This document shows, in pieces, positions 20,154 to 28,976 of a stretch of DNA of 64,000 nucleotides; position 1 is the stretch's first letter; each line of letters opens with the position of its first letter. Made by a program: the position numbers and the translations under genes. Location of the stretch: the NCBI RefSeq assembly GCF_030704685.1, contig NZ_JAUZDX010000010.1, forward strand, positions 62,001 to 126,000. Direction: 5' to 3'. Under the pieces are notes generated by a model. The model was not told the DNA's origin. It did not search any database and worked only from the letters and a program-made list of their open reading frames with translations. This DNA is from Acidovorax sp. A1169. Lineage in GTDB: Bacteria; Pseudomonadota; Gammaproteobacteria; Burkholderiales; Burkholderiaceae_C.

Positions 20154-21056
20154 ATGACGACGACCCCCTCCTTGCTGTTCCAGGCCGTGAGCCGCTACGC
20201 CGATGCACATGCCCGCCAGGGAGGCGTGGTGCAGACCGCCATCCCCGGCATGAGCACGGTGCGCGCCACCGAGCCCAGTGGGCTGTTGCATGCCATCTCG
20301 CACCCGCTCATCTGCCTGGTGCTGCAGGGCAGCAAGCAGGTGACCATGGGGCCGCAGACCTTCGAGTTCACGGTGGGCGAATCGTTGCTGATCACGGCCG
20401 ACGTGCCCACTGTGAGCCAGATCACCCGCGCCAGCGCGGCAGCGCCCTACCTGTCGATCGCGCTGGAACTGAGCCTGCCGGTGATCGCCGACCTCTCGGC
20501 CCAGATGGGCGCCGTGTCCCTGGGCGACCACGCCCCGGTGCGCGTGGACCCCACCGATGCCGAGGTGGCCGACGTGGCCCTGCGCCTCATGCGCCTCTTG
20601 GAGCGGCCCGAGGCCGTGCCCCTGCTGCACGCCCCCCTGGTGCGCGAGCTGCACTACTGGCTGCTGGCCGGCCGCCACGGCGCCGCCATCCGCCGCCTGG
20701 GCTGGCCCGGCAGCCACGCCCAGCGCGTGGCCCGCGCCGTGGCGGTGCTGCGCACCGACTTCGCCCAGCCCCTACCGGTGGAAAGCCTGGCCGCGCTGGC
20801 GGACATGAGCCCCTCGTCCTTCCACCAGCACTTCAGGGCCGTCACCTCGCTGTCGCCCCTGCAGTTCCAAAAGCAGCTGCGCCTGATCGAGGCGCGCCGG
20901 CTCATGCTGTCCGAGGGTGCCAGCGCCAGCAGTGCGGCCTTTGCCGTGGGGTACGAGAGCGTGCCGCAGTTCACGCGCGAGTATGGGCGGCTGTTCGGGC
21001 TGCCGCCGGTGCGCGACACGCAGGCCGCAAGGGGGAGGGCGCGCGAGGCGGCGTGA
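20154..21056 (+). CDS. AraC-family regulator (AraC_N type)
   Basis: The 300-residue protein has an N-terminal AraC_N sensor domain (HPLICLVLQGSKQVTMGPQT, SLLITADVPTVSQITRAS) and a C-terminal double helix-turn-helix (LPVESLAALADMSPSSFHQH, AAFAVGYESVPQFTREYGRL). The start at 20154 (MTTTPSLLF) is chosen because the upstream frame is antisense of the SDR leader. It is divergent from the SDR gene 133 nt away and is the likely activator of that gene. Confidence 0.87.
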   Translation: MTTTPSLLFQAVSRYADAHARQGGVVQTAIPGMSTVRATEPSGLLHAISHPLICLVLQGSKQVTMGPQTFEFTVGESLLITADVPTVSQITRASAAAPYLSIALELSLPVIADLSAQMGAVSLGDHAPVRVDPTDAEVADVALRLMRLLERPEAVPLLHAPLVRELHYWLLAGRHGAAIRRLGWPGSHAQRVARAVAVLRTDFAQPLPVESLAALADMSPSSFHQHFRAVTSLSPLQFQKQLRLIEARRLMLSEGASASSAAFAVGYESVPQFTREYGRLFGLPPVRDTQAARGRAREAA

Positions 21057-21168
21057 GCCGCTTCCCGCGCATGCGCAAGCGGCCGCCGTGTGGCGCCTGT
21101 GCCGCAAAAGCGCTTGCGGTACAGTGCGGTGCGCGCAATGTGGTCGTGCACCCAACGGGCCTGCTGCC

Positions 21169-21543
21169 ATGAAACGGATACCCTTGATTGCCCTCCTCGT
21201 GGTCCTGCTGGCCGCAGGTACGACCTTGCTTTGTGTGGCAGCGCTCAAGCCCGTCAGCGCCTTGGCGTTTGCCGCCTTCGCCGCCTGGCTGCTGGCCCCC
21301 TATGGCCTGATGGCCATGGCGCTCGCCGCCTTGCGCCGCCAGCAGGACGCACAGCCCCATGGCTACCTCGTGGCCGTGCTGGTGTCGCTGGGCGGCATTG
21401 CCTGGCTGGCCGCGATCCTCTTCTGGCGCCCGGATGCCCAGGGCGCGCTCGCCGTGCTGATGGTGCCGGTGTACCAGGGCGTGGCGCTGGTGCTGCTGGC
21501 GCCGCTGGCGGCTTGGCTGGGGAGAAGAGGGACCCGAGGGTAG
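21169..21543 (+). CDS. Small four-helix membrane protein
   Basis: The 124-residue protein has four hydrophobic segments (from about residues 5-25, 29-53, 66-86 and 92-115) with a basic loop ALRRQQDAQPHG between the second and third. The ending GRRGTRG is basic and cytoplasmic by the positive-inside rule. No family is recognised. The ATG has weak upstream sequence. It is monocistronic between the AraC and YdeI-type genes. Confidence 0.6.
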   Translation: MKRIPLIALLVVLLAAGTTLLCVAALKPVSALAFAAFAAWLLAPYGLMAMALAALRRQQDAQPHGYLVAVLVSLGGIAWLAAILFWRPDAQGALAVLMVPVYQGVALVLLAPLAAWLGRRGTRG

Positions 21544-21564
21544 GCGCCTCGCCTGCGCCCTGTG

Positions 21565-22176
21565 TCAGGACGGTTCCGGCACCTTCATGCTGCGCTGCGG
21601 ATAGATCGTCTCCCCCCGCGCCAGCATGGCGACAAAGGCCTCGATCTTCTTCCTGCGCCCCGCCTCGGTCTTGAGGTTGTGCACCCGAAACGCCAGTGCA
21701 AACCGGTTCTGCTCTGTCAGCGTGGGCAGCATCGCCCGGGCCTTGGGGTCGGCATCGATGGCGGCCTGCAGGTCGTCGGGGATCTTCAGGCCCTTGCCAT
21801 AGGCCCGGTCCCATCGGCCGTCGGCCTTGGCGGCATCGACATGCGCCAGGCCGTGTGGCGTCATGCGCTTTTCCTTGACCAGGCGCGCCACGTTGTCCAC
21901 GTTGATCTTGCTCCACACGCTCTTCCTGCCGCGCGGCGTGTAGCGCTGCAGGTAGCTCTGGTCGTCCAGTCCCTTGCGAATCGCGTCGATCCAGCCCCAG
22001 CACAGCACCACATCGATGGCTTCCTTCGGGGTGATGGAGGGCAGACATGAAGCCACTTTGTGGATCTTGATCCAGACTTCGGTCTCCTGGTCATGGTGGC
22101 GGCCGAGCCAGGTGTGGAAGGCCTGGGCGTCGGCGAATTCATGCACTTTGGAGGGGTCGACGATGACGGCTGCCAT
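21565..22176 (-). CDS. YdeI/OmpD-associated family protein
   Basis: The 203-residue protein matches the YdeI family: FADAQAFHTWLGRHHDQETE, the central CWGWIDAIRKGLDDQSYLQR, TPRGRKSVWSKIN, and a terminal helical segment with the NLKTEAGRRKKIEAFVAMLA motif. Members are cytoplasmic, sometimes called bacteriocin-protection or OmpD-associated proteins, with no assigned reaction. ATG 22176 opens the conserved domain. Confidence 0.82.
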   Translation of the reverse strand: MAAVIVDPSKVHEFADAQAFHTWLGRHHDQETEVWIKIHKVASCLPSITPKEAIDVVLCWGWIDAIRKGLDDQSYLQRYTPRGRKSVWSKINVDNVARLVKEKRMTPHGLAHVDAAKADGRWDRAYGKGLKIPDDLQAAIDADPKARAMLPTLTEQNRFALAFRVHNLKTEAGRRKKIEAFVAMLARGETIYPQRSMKVPEPS

Positions 22177-22334
22177 CTGTACTCCAGTATCAGGGTTGTT
22201 GCTTTGCCAGGCAGGCGCGTGATTCCTCAGCTGTATCGCCTGCTCCAACGGCAAGTGCCTAGTCCTGCAGACGATTCATGGAAGAAGCAGCGCCTTCAGG
22301 CTTCACGGCATGGCAGGCCTTTTCAAGCGACCGG

Positions 22335-22793
22335 CTACGGGAATTGCCTGCTTGGAGGGTAGCCATTCTTGGCCCGCATTTCGTTGAATGCGGCCTTGAG
22401 GCGGCCGTCTCGAACGCCGAGCCAGATACCCCGTGATGCGAACGATTGGACTGCAACGACGCGGCCTGTCTTGGCTTCGATCATTTGAATCTGAAACGAC
22501 TGCAGGTAACGCGACATGTCCCAGCCGGAGGCGTACGTATATTTCACGAGCAGGTCGGTGTCTTCGGGGTCCTTGAACGGAGTGGCGACCACTTGCATGC
22601 CCATGTCCGCGAGTTCGACAACCAATGCACCATAGATCTGGAATTCGTCTTTCGCCAGTGCTTCCACGTGAGCACGCTTGTAGCTCTTGAGGTTGGTGTC
22701 ACCAATCACCTGTGTCTGTACGTTTGCGCAGCCGGCAAGAAACGCCAGCATAAGGGTCAGCAGGAATGACGCGAGGAGCCGTTTTTGATTCAT
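22335..22793 (-). CDS. Putative lipoprotein
   Basis: The 152-residue product has a signal peptide and lipobox LAGC (LMLAFLAGCANV) and a compact mature domain with YKRAHVEALAKDEFQIYGAL and DLLVKYTYASGWDMSRYLQS. It shows likeness to DUF4136-type envelope lipoproteins, but this is not certain. Base composition is slightly lower in GC than its neighbours. No operon partner is evident. Confidence 0.7.
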   Translation of the reverse strand: MNQKRLLASFLLTLMLAFLAGCANVQTQVIGDTNLKSYKRAHVEALAKDEFQIYGALVVELADMGMQVVATPFKDPEDTDLLVKYTYASGWDMSRYLQSFQIQMIEAKTGRVVAVQSFASRGIWLGVRDGRLKAAFNEMRAKNGYPPSRQFP

Positions 22794-22941
22794 GAAGCAG
22801 CAGTCTGTTGACGTTGGTGAGGTGGTTACGTAATGTATCTTGCCGGGCGGGGGTCCTGCTTGGAAATGGGGAATGGTGGGTACAACCGAGCATGGCAGTG
22901 GACTGTCGGGATCCGCCTGGGTAACGGGCGCTTGAGCCGCT

Positions 22942-23370
22942 CTATTTGCTGAACGCGATCAGCGTCCACACGATCACCACCAGCTGCGCCAGATTGATAG
23001 CGATGGCCGTGACATGCGTCTTGCGAAAGCCCGGGATGGCGTTCATGCAATCTGGGGACGACTGGATCTGCGCGCCCAGCGCATCCATCTTGGGGATGAC
23101 CTGGCGGCGCAGCACGACGGACAGCCCTGCCAGGGCCGCTGCCCCGGCTGCGATGCCCGGGCGGCCTGCGGCGGCAAAGCTGATTGCGGTGGCCGCAGCC
23201 GTCACGAGCGCGGCCCGGTAGTACAGGTTGAAGAAGCCGCGCACAAAGCGTGCGTCCAGCGGCGTGTCGTGCTTGAGCACCAGCAGCGGGAGGGACCCCA
23301 TGATGAAATAGGCGGTGGTGACGAGCAGGGCCACCGTGAAGAACATGGCGGCGAAGAGGGCGGCGGACAT
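22942..23370 (-). CDS. Small integral membrane protein
   Basis: The 142-residue protein has four predicted membrane helices, including FFTVALLVTTAYFIMGSLPL and a final THVTAIAINLAQLVVIVWTL. Its layout resembles DUF1772-like proteins, without certainty. ATG 23370 follows a strong AGGGAGGA ribosome site. It stands alone, leftward, near the second AraC gene; the role is unknown. Confidence 0.68.
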   Translation of the reverse strand: MSAALFAAMFFTVALLVTTAYFIMGSLPLLVLKHDTPLDARFVRGFFNLYYRAALVTAAATAISFAAAGRPGIAAGAAALAGLSVVLRRQVIPKMDALGAQIQSSPDCMNAIPGFRKTHVTAIAINLAQLVVIVWTLIAFSK

Positions 23371-23532
23371 GGCGGTTTTCCTCCCTGCAGTGGGGATTGC
23401 GGCCATGCCGGCGAGGTGAGATGCCACCGGGCCGATTGGCGGGCGGTGCAATTGTAGGAGCCGCCTTGTGCCCGCACCTCAGGGAATGCGAGCATGCCCG
23501 TGCGGGCCGTGGTGCGTGCTACCAAGTGCGCG

Positions 23533-24471
23533 TTATGGGGGGGTGTCTGCGGCGTCCTTCGCATACCGCCCCGGCGGCATGCCCACATGCCGCGTGAACG
23601 CCACGCCAAAGGTGCTGACCGAGCTGTAGCCCACCTGTTCGGCGATCTCGGCCATCGCCAGCGTGCCTTGGCGCAGCATCTGCCGGGCCAGCGCCATGCG
23701 CCAGGCCAGCAGGTATTCCATGGGGGCGATGCCCACCGCGCGGTGAAAGCGCCCAAAGAATGCGCTGCGCGACATGGCGGCCTCTTGCGCCAGCTGGCCC
23801 ATGGTCCAGGGCTGTGCGGGGCGCTCGTGCATGCGGCGCAGGGCCATGGCCAGCTTCGGGTCGGCCAGGCCGCGCACCAGGCCAGGCGCGGCCATGGTGC
23901 GGGCCGACGAGCGCAGCGCCTCGATCAGCAGCACTTCGAGCAGCCGCGCCATCACGATCTCGCGCGCGGGCCGGTCGCTGCGCGACTCGTCTCCCACCAG
24001 CTCCACCAGGGTGGCCAGGCGCCGCTCGCCGCGCACATGCAGCCACTGCGGCAGCAGCGGCACCAGCAGGGCCGCGTCGGGCGACTCGAACACGCAGTGG
24101 CCCACCAGCATGCGCACGTCCACCGCGCCCTCAGGGTCGCCCACGCGGGCGCCGCCCGGCATGGGGGCAATGGGGGTGGTGACGGCCTCGCCCTCGCGCG
24201 GTGGGTCGCGGTCCAGGCTGCTGGTGGCAAAGCTGCGCGCGGCGGGGATCAGTGCAAAGTCGCCCTGGTGCAGCGTGAGGGTGTCGCTGCGCTCGGGGCT
24301 GTCGATGGTCAGGTGGCAGCTGCCTTCGAGCACCACAAAGTAGAACGGCCGGCCCGTCTCGCTGCGGCGCACGGCCCAGGGGGCCGATGCCACCACCAGC
24401 TTGGAGAACGGCGCGGCGGGCCGCAGCAGCGAGACGACTTCCGCCAGGGGATCGACGGCCGGGGTGCTCAT
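23533..24471 (-). CDS. AraC-family regulator (cupin_6 type)
   Basis: The 312-residue protein has an N-terminal cupin sensor (PFSKLVVASAPWAVRRSETG, CHLTIDSPERSDTLTLHQGD) and a C-terminal AraC helix-turn-helix pair (WTMGQLAQEAAMSRSAFFGR, MAEIAEQVGYSSVSTFGVAF). This subgroup often controls adjacent dehydrogenases. It is divergent from an SDR gene with about 100 nt between them. Confidence 0.87.
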   Translation of the reverse strand: MSTPAVDPLAEVVSLLRPAAPFSKLVVASAPWAVRRSETGRPFYFVVLEGSCHLTIDSPERSDTLTLHQGDFALIPAARSFATSSLDRDPPREGEAVTTPIAPMPGGARVGDPEGAVDVRMLVGHCVFESPDAALLVPLLPQWLHVRGERRLATLVELVGDESRSDRPAREIVMARLLEVLLIEALRSSARTMAAPGLVRGLADPKLAMALRRMHERPAQPWTMGQLAQEAAMSRSAFFGRFHRAVGIAPMEYLLAWRMALARQMLRQGTLAMAEIAEQVGYSSVSTFGVAFTRHVGMPPGRYAKDAADTPP

Positions 24472-24575
24472 GGTGGGCTGGACTCTTTCGACAAAACGAT
24501 GGACTTGCGAGTGTATTCAATCCAGGTCGGCGTTTCTACCATCCAGGCATCGTCAACCAACGGAGCCTTTGCACC

Positions 24576-25340
24576 ATGCCTGCCACCACCAATCCATCCA
24601 CCGTGCTCATCACCGGCTGCTCGTCCGGCTTCGGCCTGGAGACGGCGCGCTTCTTCCTGGCCCAGGGCTGGCGCGTCATCGCCACCATGCGCACGCCAGG
24701 CGAAGGCCTGCTGCCCCCATCGGACCGCCTGCGCGTGCTGCCACTCGACGTGGCCGATGCCGACAGCATCCGCCGCTGCATTGCCGAAGCATGCCCCATC
24801 GATGCGCTGGTCAACAACGCCGGCATCGGCCTGTTGGCGCCGCTCGAAGGCATTGCCATGGCCCATGCGCGCGAAGTCTTTGAAACCAATGTGCTGGGCA
24901 CCATCGCCATGACCCAGGCCGTGCTGCCGCAAATGCGCGAGCGGCGTGCGGGCGTGGTGGTCAACATCACCTCCAGCGTCACGCTGCTGCCGTTGCCCCT
25001 GCTGTCCGTCTACACCGGCAGCAAGGCGGCGGTGAACGCCTTCACCGAATCGCTGGCGCTGGAGCTTGCGCCCTTCAACGTGCGCGCCCGCCTGGTGCTG
25101 CCCGGCCGTGCGCCCAGCACCAGTTTTGGCGACAACGCCCGCCCGCGCATGGGCCCGGACAGCGTGCCCGAGGCCTATGCGGAGTTCCGCGACCGTGTGT
25201 TCGCCGCCGTGCGCGACACGGCCACGCCGGTTACTCATGCGCAGGATGTGGCCGGGGCGGTGTGGCGTGCGGTGACGGATGCGGCGGCGCCGATGCGCCT
25301 GCCGGCCGGGGCAGATGCGGTGGCGCTGGCGGGCGCGTAG
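24576..25340 (+). CDS. Short-chain dehydrogenase/reductase
   Basis: The 254-residue enzyme has TGCSSGFG near residue 13, NNAG near 85, Ser in NITSSVT and catalytic YTGSK, typical of the SDR group related to retinol-dehydrogenase-like and oxidoreductase YbbO-like enzymes. ATG 24576 is chosen over longer frames, with CGGAG upstream. It is divergently paired with the cupin AraC regulator that probably controls it. Its stop lies 17 nt from the convergent LysE gene. Confidence 0.85.
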   Translation: MPATTNPSTVLITGCSSGFGLETARFFLAQGWRVIATMRTPGEGLLPPSDRLRVLPLDVADADSIRRCIAEACPIDALVNNAGIGLLAPLEGIAMAHAREVFETNVLGTIAMTQAVLPQMRERRAGVVVNITSSVTLLPLPLLSVYTGSKAAVNAFTESLALELAPFNVRARLVLPGRAPSTSFGDNARPRMGPDSVPEAYAEFRDRVFAAVRDTATPVTHAQDVAGAVWRAVTDAAAPMRLPAGADAVALAGA

Positions 25341-25357
25341 GCAACGCAGGCCGGGCC

Positions 25358-25996
25358 TCAGCCCAGCTTGTGCCGCGTGTTCAGCAGGCCCAGCCCCAGC
25401 GCGATGAAGGTGCCGCCCACCACGCGGTTGAACAGCTTGGCGCGCGCCACCACATGGCGCTTGACCAGCGAGATCAGCGCCACGTAGAAGGCGTGCGAGA
25501 TCAGCGCGCAGACGGCGAAGGTGGTGGTCAGCAGCAGGTACTGCGTGAACAGCGGCTGGCCCGGCACGATGAACTGCGGGAACAGGGCCGAGAAGAACAA
25601 AATGGCTTTGGGGTTGGTGAGCGACACGCCCATGCCCTGCGCCACCAGCTGCCAGTTCTTGCGCTCGCGCCGGTCCGTGGGGGCCTGGCCCGCGTCGCTG
25701 CTGATCAGAGCGTCGTTGCTGCGCCAGCGCTTGACGCCCAGCCAGATCAGGTACATCGCGCCCACCACTTTCATCACCAGAAAGGCGTTGGCCGACATGC
25801 TGAGAATTGCGCCCATGCCGATCATCGCCAGCCCCGAGACCACGTAGATGCCGGCCGAGCTGCCTACCGAGCTGAAGGCCGTGCGCTTGGGGCCGACGTC
25901 CATCGAGTTGGATACGGCCAGCAGCACGGCGGGGCCGGGGGTGAAGCACATCAGGAGGGAGACGCCGCAGAATAGGAGCCAGTGGGTGAGGGTCAT
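25358..25996 (-). CDS. LysE/RhtB-family amino-acid exporter
   Basis: The 212-residue protein has about six membrane helices and the family signature near its start, CFTPGPAVLLAVSNSMDVGP. GVSLTNPKAILFFSALFPQF is seen in the middle. RhtB/LysE proteins export amino acids or related metabolites across the inner membrane. It is a single leftward gene; the substrate cannot be assigned. Confidence 0.87.
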   Translation of the reverse strand: MTLTHWLLFCGVSLLMCFTPGPAVLLAVSNSMDVGPKRTAFSSVGSSAGIYVVSGLAMIGMGAILSMSANAFLVMKVVGAMYLIWLGVKRWRSNDALISSDAGQAPTDRRERKNWQLVAQGMGVSLTNPKAILFFSALFPQFIVPGQPLFTQYLLLTTTFAVCALISHAFYVALISLVKRHVVARAKLFNRVVGGTFIALGLGLLNTRHKLG

Positions 25997-26189
25997 GGTC
26001 AGGGGGCTTTTGTCGTCGTTCGTCGGCTGCAGCGGACAGCGCCAGGGGGTATTTTCGGTTAGTTGGCGTTGGCTTGTTGCTGGGGTTTTGATTGACCCCT
26101 GCAGTTGGGGATAATGTCACCGAAGGTGGAAGAGATTCTTCGCTGCGCGACGTACCATGATTGATCTGCATCGCGTGCTGGTGTTAGGT

Positions 26190-26985
26190 TTTGGGTGATG
26201 GTTGCTGCATGCCTTTTTTTAGGGCGGAGGCCGGGGTGTGCGCCCGGCGGCGCACCTACCTTCTTTTGCGTCGCCAAAAGAAGGTAGGCCAAGAAAAGGC
26301 GACCCCGCTGCCCGTGTCCCCACTCGCCTAGCGGCGAGTGGGGCAGCCTGCGATGCTCGGGCCTGGGGTGTGCCGCAGAACTCGCTGCGTTCTTCGAACT
26401 CCGCTCAAACAGCTGCGGCAAGCCAGACAACGATGCGCGTGTCCTTCGGCACGCGCTCACCCCAGGCCCTGCGCTTCTCGGCACGGTCAAAGGGGGGGGG
26501 GAGCGGGCTCCACTCGGGCCATTGCTTCGCTCGGCCTGTGGTCCTTCGCTGCGCTCGGCTCGCCAGGGCGATAGTCAGGCGCGTCGGCAGCGCGCAGCGC
26601 GTAACCGACACCCGGCGCCGCTGCGAAAGCAGCAGCCGTGCGGTACCCGCTCCCCACCCCTGCTGGCTGCGCCGAGAAGCGCAGGGGCTGGGGTGGGTGC
26701 GTGTGCCGAAGGACACACGCACTTCGTCATCTGGCTTGCCGCAGCTGTTTGAACGGAGTTCACCCGAAGGGAGAACGCAGTGAGTTCTGCGGCACCACCC
26801 CAGGCCCGAGCATCGCAGGTTGCCCCCGTTCGCCCGACAGGGCGAACGGGGGACGCAGACTGGGGGTCGCCTTCTCTTTGGTGACTTTCTCTTGGCGACG
26901 CAAGAGAAAGTTACTGCGCCGCCGGGCGCACACCCCGGCCTCCGCCCTCTGCAAAAGCATGCGTCATCAACCACCAACCCCCAAC
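26190..26985. repeat. Large imperfect inverted repeat (~0.8 kb) in a gene-free region
   Basis: The 1.1-kb stretch 25997-27124 holds no convincing gene. Instead its two halves are imperfectly inverted around about 26,587. GGGCGGAGGCCGGGGTGTGC at 26222 pairs with the matching inverse at about 26929-26948. Inner blocks such as GCCGCAGAACTC, AGCTGCGGCAAGCC and CCGAGAAGCGCAGG also pair. Each arm contains its own perfect hairpin: 12 bp at 26256-26267/26276-26287, and 11 bp at 26884-26894/26901-26911. Short open frames here are by-products of the palindrome. Similar elements recur in Comamonadaceae genomes as far as I recall. Confidence 0.8.
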
Positions 26986-27124
26986 CCGCCGCATCCGCAG
27001 CGCCCGAACAGCGCCTCCTGTCTTACACACTCGTGCGCAGCATTCCCGCGCGTGGCGCAGGTCGTGCCTTCCCACAATCAGCCTCATCCAACACAGCACC
27101 GCCGCCACCCGGCGCGGGCCCGAA

Positions 27125-28885
27125 ATGCACACCGCCACTACCCCCAGCCGCAAGACCGCATGCACCCCCTCGGCCCCTGCATCCACCACCATCGCCACCC
27201 CCGAAACCATCCAGAAAACCCTGCGCAAAGTCTTCGGCCTTAAGCGCCTGCGGCCCGGCCAACTGGACGTGGTGCAGCGCGTGCTGCAGGGCGCCAGCAC
27301 CTTGGCCGTGATGCCCACCGGCGCGGGCAAGTCGCTGTGCTACCAGTTGCCGGCCCTGCTGCTGCCGGGCACCACCGTCGTGGTGTCGCCCCTGGTCGCG
27401 TTGATGAAGGACCAGTGCGATACCCTGCGCGAACTCGGCGTGGCGGTGGTGCAGGTCAACAGCGCCATCGGCAGCGATGAGCTGGCCGCGGCCCGCCAGG
27501 CCATCGAGAGCGGCAGTGCGCGCATCGTGCTGACCACGCCCGAGCAGATGGCCGACCCGGCGCTGACCGCGGCGCTGGCACGGCACACGGTGAGCTTGCT
27601 GGTGGTGGACGAAGCGCACTGCATTGCCCAGTGGGGCCACGACTTTCGGCCCGCCTTTCTGGAGATCGCGCCGGCCGTGCGCGCGATGGGGCGGCCCACG
27701 GTGCTGGCGCTCACGGCCACCGCCAAGCCGGCGGTGATGAGGGAGATCGTGGCCCAGTTCGGCATTGCCGCTGCCAATGTGGTGCAGACCGGCGCCTACC
27801 GGCCCAACCTGCAGCTGGCGGTGGAGCAACTGGGCCGCGCTGCCGACCGGTTGCCGCGTGCGCTGCAGCTGGTGGCGGCCAGCCAGGGGCCGGCCATCGT
27901 CTACACCGCCACGGTCAAGAATGCGCAGGAGCTGCATGCCAAGCTGGCCGCCGCTGGCGAAAGCGTGGGCCTGTACCACGGGCGCCTGCCCGCTGCGCAG
28001 CGCGCGCAGGCGCAGGACGACTTCATGGACGGCCGGGTGCGCGTGATGGTGGCCACCAACGCCTTCGGCCTGGGCATCGACAAGCCGGACATCCGCTTCG
28101 TGCTGCACTACCAGATGCCCGCCAGCGTGGACGCCTACTACCAGGAGGCCGGCCGCGCCGGGCGCGACGGCAAGGACTCGCAGTGCACGCTGCTCTACGT
28201 GCGGCAGGACCGGGCGCTGCAGCAGTTCTTCGCCTCGGGACGCTACCCCACGCTGGACGATGTGCAGGCCGTGCACGCCGCGCTGCTGCACAAGGCACCC
28301 GAGGGCGGCTGGACGGCCGACGCCATCGTCGACGCCGTGTCGCGCCCAAGTGCCAAGGTCAGGGTGGCGCTGAGCCTGCTGCGCGGCCACAAGGTGGTGC
28401 GGCGCGACCGGGCCGGCCGCTTCACCCTGGCCCGCGAGCTGGACGACGCGGCCCTGGAGCCCCTGCTGGCCAGCTACCGCAGCCGCCGCGAGCAGGACAG
28501 CACCACGCTGGAAGCGATGGTGGCCTACTCCCAAAGCGGCCGCTGCCGCTGGCAGGGGGTGCTGTCGGCGCTGGGCGGCGACTCTGCCGCTGCCGATGGC
28601 TGCGGCCGCTGCGACAACTGCCTGCGCATTGCCGAGCTGTCGCGCCTGGCGCCCGCCGTGGCCACGCCCGAGCAGCCGATCGAGGTGCGCCCGCAGCAGG
28701 CGAGCGCCCGGCCGGCCTTCACCGGCGGCGACGCCGTGCGCGCCAGGCGCTATGGCGCCGGCCAGGTGGTCGAGGCCAACGCGCATTCGGTGACGGTGGA
28801 GTTCCCGAACGGGGCGCGGCGTACCTTTCTGCCAGAGTTCGTGCGCGCGGTGCGGCGGTCCGCACCGGTGGCGCTGGCTGCGTAA
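27125..28885 (+). CDS. recQ: RecQ-family ATP-dependent DNA helicase
   Basis: The 586-residue helicase has Walker A MPTGAGKS near residue 65, DEAH-box VVDEAHCIAQWGHDFRP near 162, the SAT-like LALTATA and motif VI (QEAGRAGRDG). The C-terminal zinc-binding region has CRWQ and CGRCDNC. No HRDC domain is visible; the tail after residue 510 carries a short basic beta segment instead, as in RecQ variants of this length. It unwinds DNA 3'-5' in recombination and repair. ATG 27125 gives a rather Ala/Thr-rich N terminus; a later start near residue 26 is possible. Confidence 0.87.
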   Translation: MHTATTPSRKTACTPSAPASTTIATPETIQKTLRKVFGLKRLRPGQLDVVQRVLQGASTLAVMPTGAGKSLCYQLPALLLPGTTVVVSPLVALMKDQCDTLRELGVAVVQVNSAIGSDELAAARQAIESGSARIVLTTPEQMADPALTAALARHTVSLLVVDEAHCIAQWGHDFRPAFLEIAPAVRAMGRPTVLALTATAKPAVMREIVAQFGIAAANVVQTGAYRPNLQLAVEQLGRAADRLPRALQLVAASQGPAIVYTATVKNAQELHAKLAAAGESVGLYHGRLPAAQRAQAQDDFMDGRVRVMVATNAFGLGIDKPDIRFVLHYQMPASVDAYYQEAGRAGRDGKDSQCTLLYVRQDRALQQFFASGRYPTLDDVQAVHAALLHKAPEGGWTADAIVDAVSRPSAKVRVALSLLRGHKVVRRDRAGRFTLARELDDAALEPLLASYRSRREQDSTTLEAMVAYSQSGRCRWQGVLSALGGDSAAADGCGRCDNCLRIAELSRLAPAVATPEQPIEVRPQQASARPAFTGGDAVRARRYGAGQVVEANAHSVTVEFPNGARRTFLPEFVRAVRRSAPVALAA

Positions 28886-28976
28886 GGGATCCGCCATGCG
28901 ACGCGGTCCCGGATCGAGCGCTTTTTAGGGGCATTGTCGGCCGTCGCACCTAGTGCCAGCCCCTAGACTCCCAGGG

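Noticed and set aside
24468-26171. 567-codon leftward frame over SDR and LysE genes
   Set aside because: Antisense and off-frame shadow in GC-rich DNA; the SDR and LysE frames carry the family motifs.
26238-26977. Several 60-190 codon frames inside the large palindrome
   Set aside because: They are by-products of the inverted repeat, mirrored on both strands, without ribosome sites or families.
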